DNA from: Gammaproteobacteria bacterium
GTDB lineage: Bacteria; Pseudomonadota; Gammaproteobacteria; Xanthomonadales; Rhodanobacteraceae
Assembly (NCBI GenBank): GCA_005877675.1
Contig: VBNZ01000177.1
Span: 617-8,910, forward strand
Direction of reading: 5' to 3'
Length of the DNA: 8,294 bases
The position numbers and the translations under genes were made by a program. Shown here in pieces: positions 1 to 6,841 of this stretch. Numbering within the stretch: position 1 is the stretch's first letter; every line of letters starts with the position of its first letter. The notes below the pieces were generated by a model. It did no database searches and was not told the origin of the DNA. It worked only from the letters and a program-made list of their open reading frames with translations.

Positions 1-76
1 TGCGACAACGACGCAGAAACTCTCCGACCACGGCCGAGCCGGCCGCGCCTCCGCCAATAACGACGATACGTTGCAT
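1..76 (-). CDS. FAD/NAD(P)-binding protein, N-terminal fragment (partial at window edge)
   Basis: Only the first 25 codons lie in the window; the gene continues past the left edge. The fragment begins Met-Gln-Arg and runs straight into IVVIGGGAAGSAVVGEF, a hydrophobic beta strand followed by the glycine-rich GxGxxG-type dinucleotide-binding turn at residues 8-13. This is the usual start of a Rossmann-fold flavoprotein that binds the ADP part of FAD or NAD(P). The ATG is preceded by a good AGGAAGG ribosome-binding site with a 9-nt spacer, which supports this start. It is divergent from cysJ and shares the 77-372 control region with it, so a redox role linked to sulfur metabolism is possible but not shown. 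The exact family cannot be told from 25 residues; the stretch resembles FAD/NAD(P)-binding proteins of the NAD_binding_9 type. Confidence 0.72.
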   Translation of the reverse strand, partial: MQRIVVIGGGAAGSAVVGEFLRRCR

Positions 77-85
77 CGGTGAACA

Positions 86-92
86 CCTTCCT
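86..92 (-). promoter_or_regulatory. Ribosome-binding site of the leftward flavoprotein gene
   Basis: Read on the minus strand this is AGGAAGG, nine nucleotides before the ATG at 76-74. It is a strong Shine-Dalgarno match and fixes the start of the truncated gene at the left edge. Confidence 0.7.
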
Positions 93-229
93 GGCGCAGC
101 GCGACGCGCAGCGAAGGCTAAATCACAACATGACGAAGGTTAGGCGGGCGCTAAGCACGCATGGCGCAGAGTTGTTTGCATATGTTCCATGGTTCTCGCA
201 GAAGTTTGCACGTTTTGTGGAGCAGTGGA

Positions 230-245
230 GCCTATTCCGATAGGC
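230..245. repeat. Palindrome GCCTAT-TCCG-ATAGGC
   Basis: Perfect 6-bp arms surround a 4-bp centre. There is no T-run on either side, so it is unlikely to be an intrinsic terminator. Its place in the divergent region makes an operator or a small hairpin possible. Confidence 0.5.
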
Positions 246-262
246 GCATATCACGTGGGGCG

Positions 263-300
263 ATAACGAACGCGTATGAGCCCATAACAAGATGTTCGTT
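263..300. repeat. Inverted repeat and spaced ATAAC elements upstream of cysJ (candidate CysB site)
   Basis: AACGAAC at 265-271 and GTTCGTT at 294-300 are perfect inverted copies separated by 22 bp. Flanking CGAT (261-264) and ATCG (304-307) would extend the pairing past a 3-nt bulge. ATAAC occurs at 263-267 and again at 284-288, a repeat distance of 21 bp, about two helical turns. The same ATAAC forms both arms of the palindrome in front of cysB. The repeats are seen directly; assigning them to CysB is inference from the operon that follows. Confidence 0.42.
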
Positions 301-372
301 CTGATCGGCGGGGGGCGGGACTAGGATGCTCGCCATCCAGACGTCTTTGCGTCCAAAAAGTATGACAGCCCC

Positions 373-2253
373 GTGTCCGCCCAACCTGCCCGCTCACTTT
401 CGCCCCTCTCCGAGGACAAGCTCGCGCTGCTTGCGCGCGTAACGGAGGGGCTCGATTCCGATTCCCTGCTGTGGGTGTCGGGTTATTTCGCCGGCGTCGC
501 TTCGTCGCAGCGCCGCGCACCGCTGATCCAGAATGTCGCGGCCGCGCCGCAGGGCGCATTCGCTGCCGTCGCTGCGATCGAGGTCGCGGCAGCACCGGCT
601 GCGGCGCAGCGTCTGACCATCGTCTATGGCAGCCAGACCGGCAATGCCAAGCGCCAGGCAGAAGCGCTCGCGCAGCAATCCGAAGCCGCCGGACTTGGCG
701 TGCGCCTTGTGCGCGCCGATGCTTACCCGACGCGCGAACTCGCGCACGAGCGCCTGCTTTATATCGTGATCTCGACGCAAGGCGATGGCGACCCGCCCGA
801 CGACGCACGTGGCTTCGTCGAATTCCTCGTGGGCAAACGCGCGCCGAAGCTGCCACAGCTAAAATTCGCCGTGCTGGGCTTGGGCGATTCGAGCTATCCG
901 CAGTTTTGCGCGATCGGCGCGAAGCTCGATGCGCGCCTCGCCGAACTCGGCGCGACACGCCTCATCGCGCGCGGCGATGCCGACCTCGATATCGCCACGG
1001 TGGCCGAGCCGTGGGGCAAGCAGGCGCTCGACCACGCGCGCGACGTGCTCAAATCCGATGCGCCGGCCGCCCCGCTTGCGACCGTGACGCCGCTACGCGC
1101 CGCAGCCGCCGCACATGTATCGGCGTGGACGCGCGAAAAGCCCTTCACCGCAGCGCTGCTCGCCAACCAGCGCATCAGCGCACGCGACGGCAGCAAGGAT
1201 ATCCGCCACATCGAACTCTCGCTCGAAGGCGCCAACCTCGCCTACGAACCGGGCGACGCCCTCGGCGTTTGGGCGACCAATCCGCCCGCGCTCGTCGATG
1301 CCCTGCTCACGGCACTGCGGTTCGACGGCGCAAGCGCAATTGCGCTGCACAACGAGACCACAAGTCTGCGCGAGTGGCTGCTGCGCAAGCGTGAGATCAC
1401 CGGACTCAACAAGCCATTCCTCGCCGCGCATGCACAGCGCGCGCAACATGCCGATCTCGCGCGGGCACTCACACCCGAAGGCAAGGACGCACTGCGCCGC
1501 CTGCTCGCCGAATATCAGCTGATCGATCTTGTGCGCGAATTCCCCGCGTCCTGGTCGGCGGAAGAGTTCGTCGCCGCGCTGCGCCCGCTCGCGCCGCGGC
1601 TCTACTCGATCGCGTCGAGCCGCAAGGCCGTCGGCGACGAGGCGCATCTCACGGCTGCCGTGCTCGACTACGAAGCTTTCGGGACACGGCACGTCGGCGC
1701 CGCCTCGCACCACCTCGCTAACCTCGCGGACGACGCCGGCGTGCCGGTCTTTATCGAAACGAACGAGCGCTTCCGTCTGCCGGCGGACGCTTCGCGCGAC
1801 GTGATCATGATCGGCCCCGGCACCGGCGTTGCGCCATTTCGCGGCTTCGTGCAGGAACGCGCGGAAACGCGCTCGATGACAGCGGGCGCCGGCGGCCGCA
1901 ACTGGCTGTTCTTCGGCAATCCGCATTTCCGCACGGATTTCCTGTATCAGATCGAATGGCAGCAGGCGCTCAAGGCCGGCACGTTGCATCGGCTCGATCT
2001 CGCCTTCAGCCGCGACCAGAGTGAAAAAGTATACGTTCAGCACACGCTGCGGCGACGCGGCAAGGAACTCTACGACTGGATCCAGAACGGTGCGCATGTC
2101 TACGTCTGCGGCGACGCGACGCGCATGGCCGCGGACGTCGAAACAGCACTGCGCGACATCTTCATCGAACACGGCGGCAAGAGCGAGGACGACGCGCGCG
2201 AAGCGTTGAGCGACCTCGCCGCGCAACGCCGCTACAGCCGGGACGTCTACTGA
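373..2253 (+). CDS. cysJ: Sulfite reductase (NADPH) flavoprotein alpha subunit
   Basis: CysJ takes electrons from NADPH and passes them through FAD and FMN to the CysI hemoprotein, which makes sulfide from sulfite. The 626-residue product (E. coli, about 599) shows the full domain order. An N-terminal segment contains WVSGYFAG (34-41). The flavodoxin domain (about 80-225) has FMN loops GSQTGNA (86-92), [12 protein letters not shown] (134-145) and [12 protein letters not shown] (168-179). The FAD/connecting region has PGDALGVW (293-300) and RLYSIASS (409-416). The NADPH domain has [12 protein letters not shown] (481-492), FFGNPHF (513-519) and [11 protein letters not shown] (546-556). The C-terminus is YSRDVY with the terminal aromatic that stacks on FAD. 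The start is GTG at 373: the frame is open only back to a TAG at 322, with no ATG or TTG between, and residues from here match the CysJ N-terminus. An AAAAAG run 13 nt upstream is a poor ribosome-binding site. The stop overlaps the cysI start, so the two are translationally coupled. Confidence 0.97.
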   Translation: MSAQPARSLSPLSEDKLALLARVTEGLDSDSLLWVSGYFAGVASSQRRAPLIQNVAAAPQGAFAAVAAIEVAAAPAAAQRLTIVYGSQTGNAKRQAEALAQQSEAAGLGVRLVRADAYPTRELAHERLLYIVISTQGDGDPPDDARGFVEFLVGKRAPKLPQLKFAVLGLGDSSYPQFCAIGAKLDARLAELGATRLIARGDADLDIATVAEPWGKQALDHARDVLKSDAPAAPLATVTPLRAAAAAHVSAWTREKPFTAALLANQRISARDGSKDIRHIELSLEGANLAYEPGDALGVWATNPPALVDALLTALRFDGASAIALHNETTSLREWLLRKREITGLNKPFLAAHAQRAQHADLARALTPEGKDALRRLLAEYQLIDLVREFPASWSAEEFVAALRPLAPRLYSIASSRKAVGDEAHLTAAVLDYEAFGTRHVGAASHHLANLADDAGVPVFIETNERFRLPADASRDVIMIGPGTGVAPFRGFVQERAETRSMTAGAGGRNWLFFGNPHFRTDFLYQIEWQQALKAGTLHRLDLAFSRDQSEKVYVQHTLRRRGKELYDWIQNGAHVYVCGDATRMAADVETALRDIFIEHGGKSEDDAREALSDLAAQRRYSRDVY

Positions 2254-3956
2254 TGAGCACGCCAGCGCTTTCCGCCGTCGAGCGCATCAAGATCGCGAGC
2301 CGCCGCCTGCGCGGCAGCCTGATCGAGAGCCTCGCCAATCCGGTCACCGGTGCGATTGCCGAAGACGATACGCAGCTGATCAAGTTCCATGGCAGCTATC
2401 AGCAGGACGATCGCGATCTGCGCGAGGAGCGCCGCGCGCAGAAGCTCGAACCCGACTATTCCTTCATGATACGCACGCGCCTGCCGGGCGGCGTGGTGAC
2501 GCCCGCTCAGTGGCTCAAGCTCGACGCAATCGCGACGCGCTATGCCAATGGCACGCTGCGTCTGACGACGCGCCAGGCGTTCCAGTTTCATGGCGTAATC
2601 AAGCGCGAACTGAAGTCGACGCTGCAGGCGATCAACGCGGCGCTGATCGACACGGTTGCGGCCTGCGGCGACGTCAATCGCAATGTGATGGTCGCGGCGA
2701 ATCCGTTGCAATCGCAGGCTCACGCGCAGATCTACGACGACGCTGCGCGCCTGTCGGAATTTCTCAAACCGAAGACGCGCGCCTACTACGAGATCTGGCT
2801 CGACGAAGAAAAGGTCGCGTCGAGCGGCGAGGAAGTCGAGCCGATCTATAGCGCGACATACCTGCCGCGCAAATTCAAGATCGCGTTCGCGGTGCCACCA
2901 CTCAACGACGTCGACGTGTTCGCCAACGATCTGGGCTTTATCGCGATCATCGAGCCGTCCGGATCGGGGCAAGGCTCGCTGCTCGGTTACAACGTCACAG
3001 TCGGCGGCGGACTCGGCGCGACGCATGGCGAGCCCGGCACCTATCCGCGCCTCGCCGATGTGCTCGGCTTCGTCACGCCCGAGCGCGTGCAGCAGATCGC
3101 CGAGGCCGTGGTCACGACGCAACGTGACTTCGGCGGGCGTGCGGATCGCAAGCATGCGCGGCTCAAATACACCATCGACGATCGCGGTTTCGACTGGTTC
3201 AAACGCGAAGTCGAGCGCCGCTATGGCGCGCCGCTGCGTCCGGCGCGACCGTATCACTTCGACCACAATGGCGATCGCTTCGGCTGGGTCGAGGGCGAGA
3301 ACGGACGCTGGCATCTCACGCTGCGCATCGAGGCCGGCCGCGTGGCCGATAGAGGCGAACATACTCATCTGACTGCGCTGCGCAAAATTGCGCAGATCCA
3401 CGATGGCAACTCGCAGCTCGGTTTTCGCCTGACGCCGAATCAAAACCTGCTGATCGCGAGTGTCGAGGCGGAGGATCGCGCCGAGATCGATGCGATCGTC
3501 GCCGAGCATCATCTGAACCTGTATCAGACGGCGACGCCCGTGCGCCTCCGCGCGCTCGCCTGCGTCGCGCTGCCGACCTGCGCGCTCGCGATGGCCGAGG
3601 CCGAGCGTTATCTGCCCGAGCTCACCGGCAAAGTCGAAACGCTGCTCGAAAAACACGGCCTGCGCGATGTGCCGATCCATCTGCGCGTCTCGGGCTGCCC
3701 GAACGGCTGCTCGCGTCCGTATCTCGGCGAAATCGCCCTGATCGGCAAAGCGCCCGGGCGCTACAACCTGATGCTCGGCGCCGACGCGCGCGGCGAACGG
3801 CTCAACCGTCTGTATCGCGAAAACATCGCCGAGGCGGAAATCCTCGCGACGCTCGACGGGCTCTTCGCGCGCTACGCGAAGGAACGCGAGACCGACGAAG
3901 CTTTCGGTGATTTCGTTATGCGAAAAGTGATTTTGAAAACCACGCTCGCGGCCTGA
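2253..3956 (+). CDS. cysI: Sulfite reductase (NADPH) hemoprotein beta subunit
   Basis: CysI is the siroheme and [4Fe-4S] subunit that carries out the six-electron reduction of sulfite to sulfide in the cytoplasm, with electrons from CysJ. The 567-residue length is near the 570 of E. coli. The cluster and siroheme ligands are all present: C437 and C443 in ACVALPTC, and C482 and C486 in SGCPNGCS, each offset by three from E. coli C434, C440, C479 and C483. Counterparts of the basic sulfite-binding residues are visible as the arginines of RTRLPGG (74/76), R143 in VNRNV, and K207 and K209 in YLPRKFK. The [14 protein letters not shown] segment (102-115) is the family's conserved siroheme-side strand. 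The gene starts in a TGATG overlap sharing one base with the cysJ stop, so the subunits should be made together. Siroheme synthesis (cysG) is not in the window. Confidence 0.98.
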   Translation: MSTPALSAVERIKIASRRLRGSLIESLANPVTGAIAEDDTQLIKFHGSYQQDDRDLREERRAQKLEPDYSFMIRTRLPGGVVTPAQWLKLDAIATRYANGTLRLTTRQAFQFHGVIKRELKSTLQAINAALIDTVAACGDVNRNVMVAANPLQSQAHAQIYDDAARLSEFLKPKTRAYYEIWLDEEKVASSGEEVEPIYSATYLPRKFKIAFAVPPLNDVDVFANDLGFIAIIEPSGSGQGSLLGYNVTVGGGLGATHGEPGTYPRLADVLGFVTPERVQQIAEAVVTTQRDFGGRADRKHARLKYTIDDRGFDWFKREVERRYGAPLRPARPYHFDHNGDRFGWVEGENGRWHLTLRIEAGRVADRGEHTHLTALRKIAQIHDGNSQLGFRLTPNQNLLIASVEAEDRAEIDAIVAEHHLNLYQTATPVRLRALACVALPTCALAMAEAERYLPELTGKVETLLEKHGLRDVPIHLRVSGCPNGCSRPYLGEIALIGKAPGRYNLMLGADARGERLNRLYRENIAEAEILATLDGLFARYAKERETDEAFGDFVMRKVILKTTLAA

Positions 3957-4028
3957 TCTTGAAGGCTAGCGACATCAGATGCGCACAAACACCCACCCCG
4001 AAACCGTAAGAAACATAGAGACAAGGTC

Positions 4029-4748
4029 ATGAACCTCCCCGATCTCGTCACCGCCGCCGAGGACGAAAGCGCCCTCGCCGAACTCAACCGCTGGCTCGAA
4101 GGCCGCAATGCGCACCAGCGCCTTGCCTGGGCGCTCGAGACGCTGCCGGGCGAACATGTGCTGTCGTCGAGCTTCGGCGCGCAATCTGCCGCGCTGTTGC
4201 ATCTCGCCACGCGCGCCCGCGCCGACGTGCCGGTCGTGCTGATCGACACCGGCTATCTGTTTCCGGAAACCTATCGCTTCATCGATCAGCTGACCGAACA
4301 ACTGTCGCTCAATCTACAAGTATACCGACCGCAGATCGGCGTCGCCTGGATGGAAGCGCGTCACGGCAAACTGTGGGAAAACGGTCTCGACGGCATCGTC
4401 GAATACAACCAGCTGCGCAAGGTCGAACCGATGCGTCGCGCGCTGACCGAGCTCGGCGCATGCACTTGGATCGCCGGGCTGCGCCGTGTGCAGTCGGAGT
4501 CGCGCAAGCACTCCAACGTGCTCGAATTGCGCGACGGCCGCTGGAAGCTGCACCCGATCATCGACTGGAGCGATCGCGATATCTGGCAGTACCTGAAGCA
4601 GCACGGCCTGCCCTACCATCCGCTATGGGATCAGGGCTATGTCTCGATCGGCGACGTACACACGACGCATGCGTTGCAGGCGGGCATGCGCGTGGAAGAT
4701 ACGCGCTTCTTCGGACTCAAGCGCGAATGCGGCTTGCATTTTGAATGA
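4029..4748 (+). CDS. cysH: Phosphoadenylyl-sulfate (PAPS) reductase, thioredoxin-dependent
   Basis: CysH reduces 3'-phosphoadenylyl sulfate to sulfite and adenosine 3',5'-bisphosphate, using thioredoxin or glutaredoxin. The 239-residue product (E. coli, about 244) has the nucleotide-binding loop LSSSFGAQ (45-52), the [15 protein letters not shown] strand-turn (72-86), [11 protein letters not shown] (149-159) and the catalytic C234 in KRECGLH at the C-terminus. The paired CC motifs that hold the [4Fe-4S] cluster of APS reductases are absent: the region that would carry the first pair reads [10 protein letters not shown]. This is therefore the PAPS type, and an APS kinase (cysC or cysNC) must be encoded elsewhere. 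It lies 72 bp after cysI on the same strand, completing the E. coli-like cysJIH order. AAGG two bases before the ATG, or GAG nine bases before it, could serve as ribosome-binding site. It converges on the small secreted-protein genes. Confidence 0.96.
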   Translation: MNLPDLVTAAEDESALAELNRWLEGRNAHQRLAWALETLPGEHVLSSSFGAQSAALLHLATRARADVPVVLIDTGYLFPETYRFIDQLTEQLSLNLQVYRPQIGVAWMEARHGKLWENGLDGIVEYNQLRKVEPMRRALTELGACTWIAGLRRVQSESRKHSNVLELRDGRWKLHPIIDWSDRDIWQYLKQHGLPYHPLWDQGYVSIGDVHTTHALQAGMRVEDTRFFGLKRECGLHFE

Positions 4749-4754
4749 TTGACG

Positions 4755-4819
4755 TCCGGGCGATATCTGCGGGATTCGCGCTCGCTGCACGCGGACTCCT
4801 ATTCGCGGTGATGCCCGGA
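4755..4819. repeat. Long-loop inverted repeat in the convergent junction
   Basis: TCCGGGC (4755-4761) and GCCCGGA (4813-4819) are perfect 7-bp inverted copies with a 51-bp loop between the ends of cysH and the leftward small gene. The loop also contains ATTCGCG twice (4774-4780, 4801-4807). There is no T-tract, so it is a weak candidate for a two-way terminator; I see no better one in these 75 bp. Confidence 0.25.
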
Positions 4820-4823
4820 AATA

Positions 4824-5147
4824 TCAGCCGCTTTCATTGACACAAATGCCCTGGGACGCGTCCTGTCCCTGCCCTCGGCACTTGAAATTTCCCGTGATTT
4901 TGCCGCCATAAGCACTATTCGTGCTGTATGTTTCCGGGCAACTTGTGTCCACCGTGATGGCGCCTCCGAGCCTGATGCATTCGCCCAGCGTTAACGGCGT
5001 GACTTTAGGCGGGATAAATATCTGGTGACCCTTCAAATTCGCTTTCTGCCCTGCATCTATCTTCGTCGCCGTTGACCCTTCACCAGCGTGGCCGCTCTGC
5101 GTAACCACCGCAACAAGAAGTACAAGCACCGCAGCTGTCGGTTTCAT
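4824..5147 (-). CDS. Small exported four-cysteine protein, paralogue A (unknown function)
   Basis: I do not recognise this family. From the ATG at 5147 the product has 107 residues: a basic start, a hydrophobic core (AVLVLLVAVV, 6-15) and a likely signal-peptidase cut after SGHA (residue 21), leaving an exported protein of about 86 residues. The mature part has cysteines at 57, 70, 90 and 102 (C-x12-C-x19-C-x11-C), enough for two disulfides, and ends GICVNESG. About 37 of 66 aligned residues match the next gene upstream, by eye; shared blocks are IPPKV or VPPKV, VDTSCPET and FKCRG.GQ. A start at 5183 is possible but would lie inside the upstream gene with no ribosome-binding site and would bury the signal peptide. 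The chosen start has ACGGA three bases before the ATG and leaves a 16-bp gap. GC is about 54% here (163 of 300 bases in 4861-5160), lower than the cys genes. Confidence 0.75.
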   Translation of the reverse strand: MKPTAAVLVLLVAVVTQSGHAGEGSTATKIDAGQKANLKGHQIFIPPKVTPLTLGECIRLGGAITVDTSCPETYSTNSAYGGKITGNFKCRGQGQDASQGICVNESG

Positions 5148-5163
5148 TTTTCCGTTCTCGCTT

Positions 5164-5481
5164 TTATTGAATTTCGTTTTCATCGATACAGACGCCCTGG
5201 CCGGCTGCCTGCCCTCGTCCGCGACATTTGAAATGGCCCTTGATGCTCGAGCCGAGGGTCGAATCCGTGCTGGTGGTCTCGGGACAACTGGTGTCGACTA
5301 CCACATCACTGCCAAGTTTGATGCATTCCGATATCTGCAAAGCGGCGACCTTCGGCGGTACTGCTACACGATGGTCCCGGATGGGCTCGCTTTCGGTCGA
5401 GCGGGCAGGCTGGGCGCCCGCGGTCGGCATCCAAAATCCAATGCTAGGGGCAAGAATCAACAGGGCCAATGTGAACTTCAT
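5164..5481 (-). CDS. Small exported four-cysteine protein, paralogue B (unknown function)
   Basis: The product has 105 residues: a signal peptide (hydrophobic core LALLILAPSIGFW, 5-17, probable cut after TAGA at residue 23), a short polar linker, then a compact domain with cysteines at 53, 66, 86 and 98. The spacing C-x12-C-x19-C-x11-C is identical to that of the gene 16 bp downstream, so the two arose by tandem duplication and are probably co-transcribed. The ATG at 5481 has a strong AGGAG ribosome-binding site five bases upstream. Nothing suggests a lipobox, membrane anchor or catalytic triad. A periplasmic or secreted protein stabilised by two disulfides is the most that can be said. It lies 143 bp after cysB on the same strand, so read-through from cysB is possible, but the leader may hold its own promoter. 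Confidence 0.8.
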   Translation of the reverse strand: MKFTLALLILAPSIGFWMPTAGAQPARSTESEPIRDHRVAVPPKVAALQISECIKLGSDVVVDTSCPETTSTDSTLGSSIKGHFKCRGRGQAAGQGVCIDENEIQ

Positions 5482-5486
5482 ACAAA

Positions 5487-5491
5487 CTCCT
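5487..5491 (-). promoter_or_regulatory. Strong ribosome-binding site of paralogue B
   Basis: AGGAG on the minus strand, five bases before the ATG at 5481. It is the best Shine-Dalgarno match in the window and fixes the start of paralogue B. Confidence 0.75.
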
Positions 5492-5493
5492 AA

Positions 5494-5562
5494 GTGGGGT
5501 CTGCCTCGAAGAGCGTCGCAAGCATGCCCTTACCGTTCTGATGACGCAAGTAGCGACCCCAC
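5494..5562 (-). repeat. 8-bp inverted repeat in the leader of the small-protein genes
   Basis: GTGGGGTC (5494-5501) and GACCCCAC (5555-5562) are perfect inverted copies 53 bp apart. In the minus-strand transcript the second arm ends two bases before the AGGAG of paralogue B. A folded leader could therefore place a stem directly against the ribosome-binding site. Whether it forms is not known. Confidence 0.4.
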
Positions 5563-5624
5563 CGCGGCAGCTCCCGCGCTGAGGCATCCGCCGAAAGTCG
5601 TGTTAGGTAAAACGGCAACGCACG

Positions 5625-6626
5625 CTACGCCGCCCGCGCTGCCCGCTTCGCCTTCTTTTCGATCTCGCTCCACAGCGGCGGCGTGGGCCATGCAGCGGGT
5701 TCTTCGCCGGCAAGCGCGCGCTGCAGATCGCGCGGATCGAGTTGTGGTGCGATCAATTCGGCCAGGGTCGCGGTGTAGGCACGCAGTACACGGTCGCGGC
5801 GCAGCACCAGCCAAGTCGTGCATTCGGGGAACAACACACCGCCGTCGATCACGCGCAGATCGCGTTCGTCGTCGGCGCTGAGCGCCATCTCGGCGAGGAT
5901 GCCGATGCCCAGTCCGGCGCGCACGTAAGTCTTGATCAGATCGGCATCGCGCGAAGTGCAGGAGAAACGCGGCACCACGCCTGCAGCGGCGAACGCGCGG
6001 CGCAGCGAGGACTCCGGCCGCAGCGATGATTCGTAGCTCACCAGCGGCTGGCCGTCGAGATCGGCAAGTTTCAACGCGCGCTTGAGCGAAGCGAGCGCAT
6101 GCCCCTGCGGCACGATCACCGCGCGGCGCCAGCGGAACAGCGGCACGGCAAGACCGTCGCCCGGCGGCGTGCCGGTGGTGGAGATGATCGCAAGATCGGC
6201 TTGGCCGCGTTCGAACAGCCCCATCACCTGCGCATCGCCGTGCGCCTTCAGGTGCACGTTGACCGCGGGATAGCGCTGCTTGAGCTGCGCGATCGCGCTC
6301 GGCAGCACAAAGCGCGCCTGCGTGTGCGTGGTCGTGATCGACAGCTCGCCCTTGTCGTCGCCGCGCAGGTTCGCCGCGAGTGCGCGGATGTTGCGCGCCT
6401 CTGCGAGAATGATGCGCGCGCGATCGATCACCTGCTGCCCGGCGGGCGTGATCGCGGCGAGGCTCTTGCCCTTGCGCGAGAACAATTGGAAGCCGAGCTC
6501 GTCTTCGAGCTGCTTGAGCTGCTTGGACAGTCCCGGCTGAGTGGCGTGAACCTGCTCGGCAGCCTGCGTGATGTTGAGGCCGGAATCGGAAATCGCGACG
6601 AGGTAGCGAAGTTGCGTGAGGGTCAT
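5625..6626 (-). CDS. cysB: LysR-type regulator of sulfur assimilation, CysB
   Basis: CysB is the activator of sulfate-assimilation genes; in enterobacteria N-acetylserine is its inducer and sulfide or thiosulfate counter it. The 333-residue product (E. coli, 324) opens MTLTQLRYLVAI and has a LysR helix-turn-helix at about 18-37 (NITQAAEQ, TQPGLSKQL). The effector domain contains the CysB hallmark TTTHTQARFVLP (98-109), giving T100, T102 and Q103 at the same numbers as E. coli, and DADLIKTYVRAGLGIGILAEMA (beginning at 227). Position 149 is Ser rather than Thr and position 202 is Leu rather than Thr. The tail ends in a basic run (EKKAKRAARAA). The reading frame stays open upstream to 7820, but the LysR homology begins exactly at the ATG at 6626, with AAGG nine bases before it. 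It lies between the cys operon and a cysteine/O-acetylserine exporter gene. Confidence 0.95.
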   Translation of the reverse strand: MTLTQLRYLVAISDSGLNITQAAEQVHATQPGLSKQLKQLEDELGFQLFSRKGKSLAAITPAGQQVIDRARIILAEARNIRALAANLRGDDKGELSITTTHTQARFVLPSAIAQLKQRYPAVNVHLKAHGDAQVMGLFERGQADLAIISTTGTPPGDGLAVPLFRWRRAVIVPQGHALASLKRALKLADLDGQPLVSYESSLRPESSLRRAFAAAGVVPRFSCTSRDADLIKTYVRAGLGIGILAEMALSADDERDLRVIDGGVLFPECTTWLVLRRDRVLRAYTATLAELIAPQLDPRDLQRALAGEEPAAWPTPPLWSEIEKKAKRAARAA

Positions 6627-6748
6627 GGCTGTCTGCCTTGATGAGTTGCGGTCGAACAAAAACGCGAGAAACGGCGCGCGTCTCGACGACAACAGCAACG
6701 ATGGGCGGACAGCAGGTCTTTCACGACTTTCCCGGCATTGTGCTCCGC

Positions 6749-6777
6749 AACATAACAGAAAGTTATTTGGGCGTCCA
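6749..6777 (-). promoter_or_regulatory. Putative sigma-70 promoter of cysB
   Basis: On the minus strand TGGACG (-35, 6777-6772) and TATGTT (-10, 6754-6749) are separated by exactly 17 bp. Each matches consensus at four of six bases, and a TG one base before the -10 gives an extended -10. Transcription would start near 6742, leaving a leader of about 115 nt before the cysB ATG. Confidence 0.45.
6752..6766. promoter_or_regulatory. Palindrome ATAAC-AGAAA-GTTAT, candidate CysB autoregulatory operator
   Basis: Perfect 5-bp arms with a 5-bp centre; the inner TAAC...GTTA satisfies the LysR-type T-N11-A rule. It overlaps the proposed cysB -10 box, which is where a repressor would block RNA polymerase. 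Negative autoregulation of cysB is established in enterobacteria; that it happens here is inference. Confidence 0.5.
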
Positions 6778-6795
6778 GACGGCCAAATTTTGGAC
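6773..6795. repeat. Nested palindromes just upstream of the cysB promoter
   Basis: CCAAA-T-TTTGG (6783-6793) is a perfect 11-bp palindrome. GTCCA (6773-6777) and TGGAC (6791-6795) are inverted copies 13 bp apart. Both lie at or just behind the -35 box, centred roughly 40-50 bp before the predicted transcription start, a usual place for a regulator to bind. Confidence 0.35.
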
Positions 6796-6841
6796 TGTGC
6801 CGCTCCCGACACTGCAGCAAAGACGACCGCGCCAGGGCAAA

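Larger units (their letters stand above)
77..372. promoter_or_regulatory. Divergent control region between the flavoprotein gene and cysJ
   Basis: This 296-bp stretch has no convincing gene. It must hold the promoters for the leftward flavoprotein gene and the rightward cysJIH operon. In it I see a 6-bp-arm palindrome (230-245), a 7-bp-arm inverted repeat (265-300) and two ATAAC elements whose starts are 21 bp apart (263-267 and 284-288). There is no good sigma-70 -35/-10 pair for cysJ. CATAAC at 283-288 matches the -10 consensus at four of six bases but lacks a -35 at 16-18 bp. That would fit an activator-dependent promoter of the kind CysB drives in enterobacteria, which is inference. A G-rich run lies at 307-319. 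Confidence 0.55.

Noticed and set aside
362..372. ATG at 362 as a start for cysJ.
   Set aside because: It is out of frame with CysJ (11 bases before the GTG), and its reading does not match the family.
1093..2226. A 377-codon open frame antisense to cysJ.
   Set aside because: Complete overlap with conserved CysJ domains and no recognisable motif.
2247..3680. A 477-codon open frame antisense to cysI.
   Set aside because: It is the complement of a well-supported CysI frame, and its translation has the low-complexity Arg/Ala/Asp-rich look of a high-GC shadow.
4029..4748. APS reductase as an alternative to PAPS reductase.
   Set aside because: The paired-cysteine motifs needed for the [4Fe-4S] cluster of APS reductases are missing; apart from C145 the only cysteine is the catalytic C234.
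4755..4819. A strong bidirectional intrinsic terminator between cysH and paralogue A.
   Set aside because: The only perfect arms are 7 bp with a 51-bp loop and no T-run, so it is listed only as a weak inverted repeat.
5148..5183. An upstream ATG for paralogue A at 5183.
   Set aside because: It lies within the coding region of paralogue B, has no ribosome-binding site, and would put twelve polar residues before the signal peptide.
5482..5624. A third, degenerate copy of the small four-cysteine gene upstream of paralogue B.
   Set aside because: No frame shows the VDTSCPET or FKCRG.GQ blocks; the stretch appears to be leader only.
5228..5881. A 217-codon rightward open frame over paralogue B and the end of cysB.
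   Set aside because: It crosses two supported leftward genes and the junction between them, and has no ribosome-binding site or homology.
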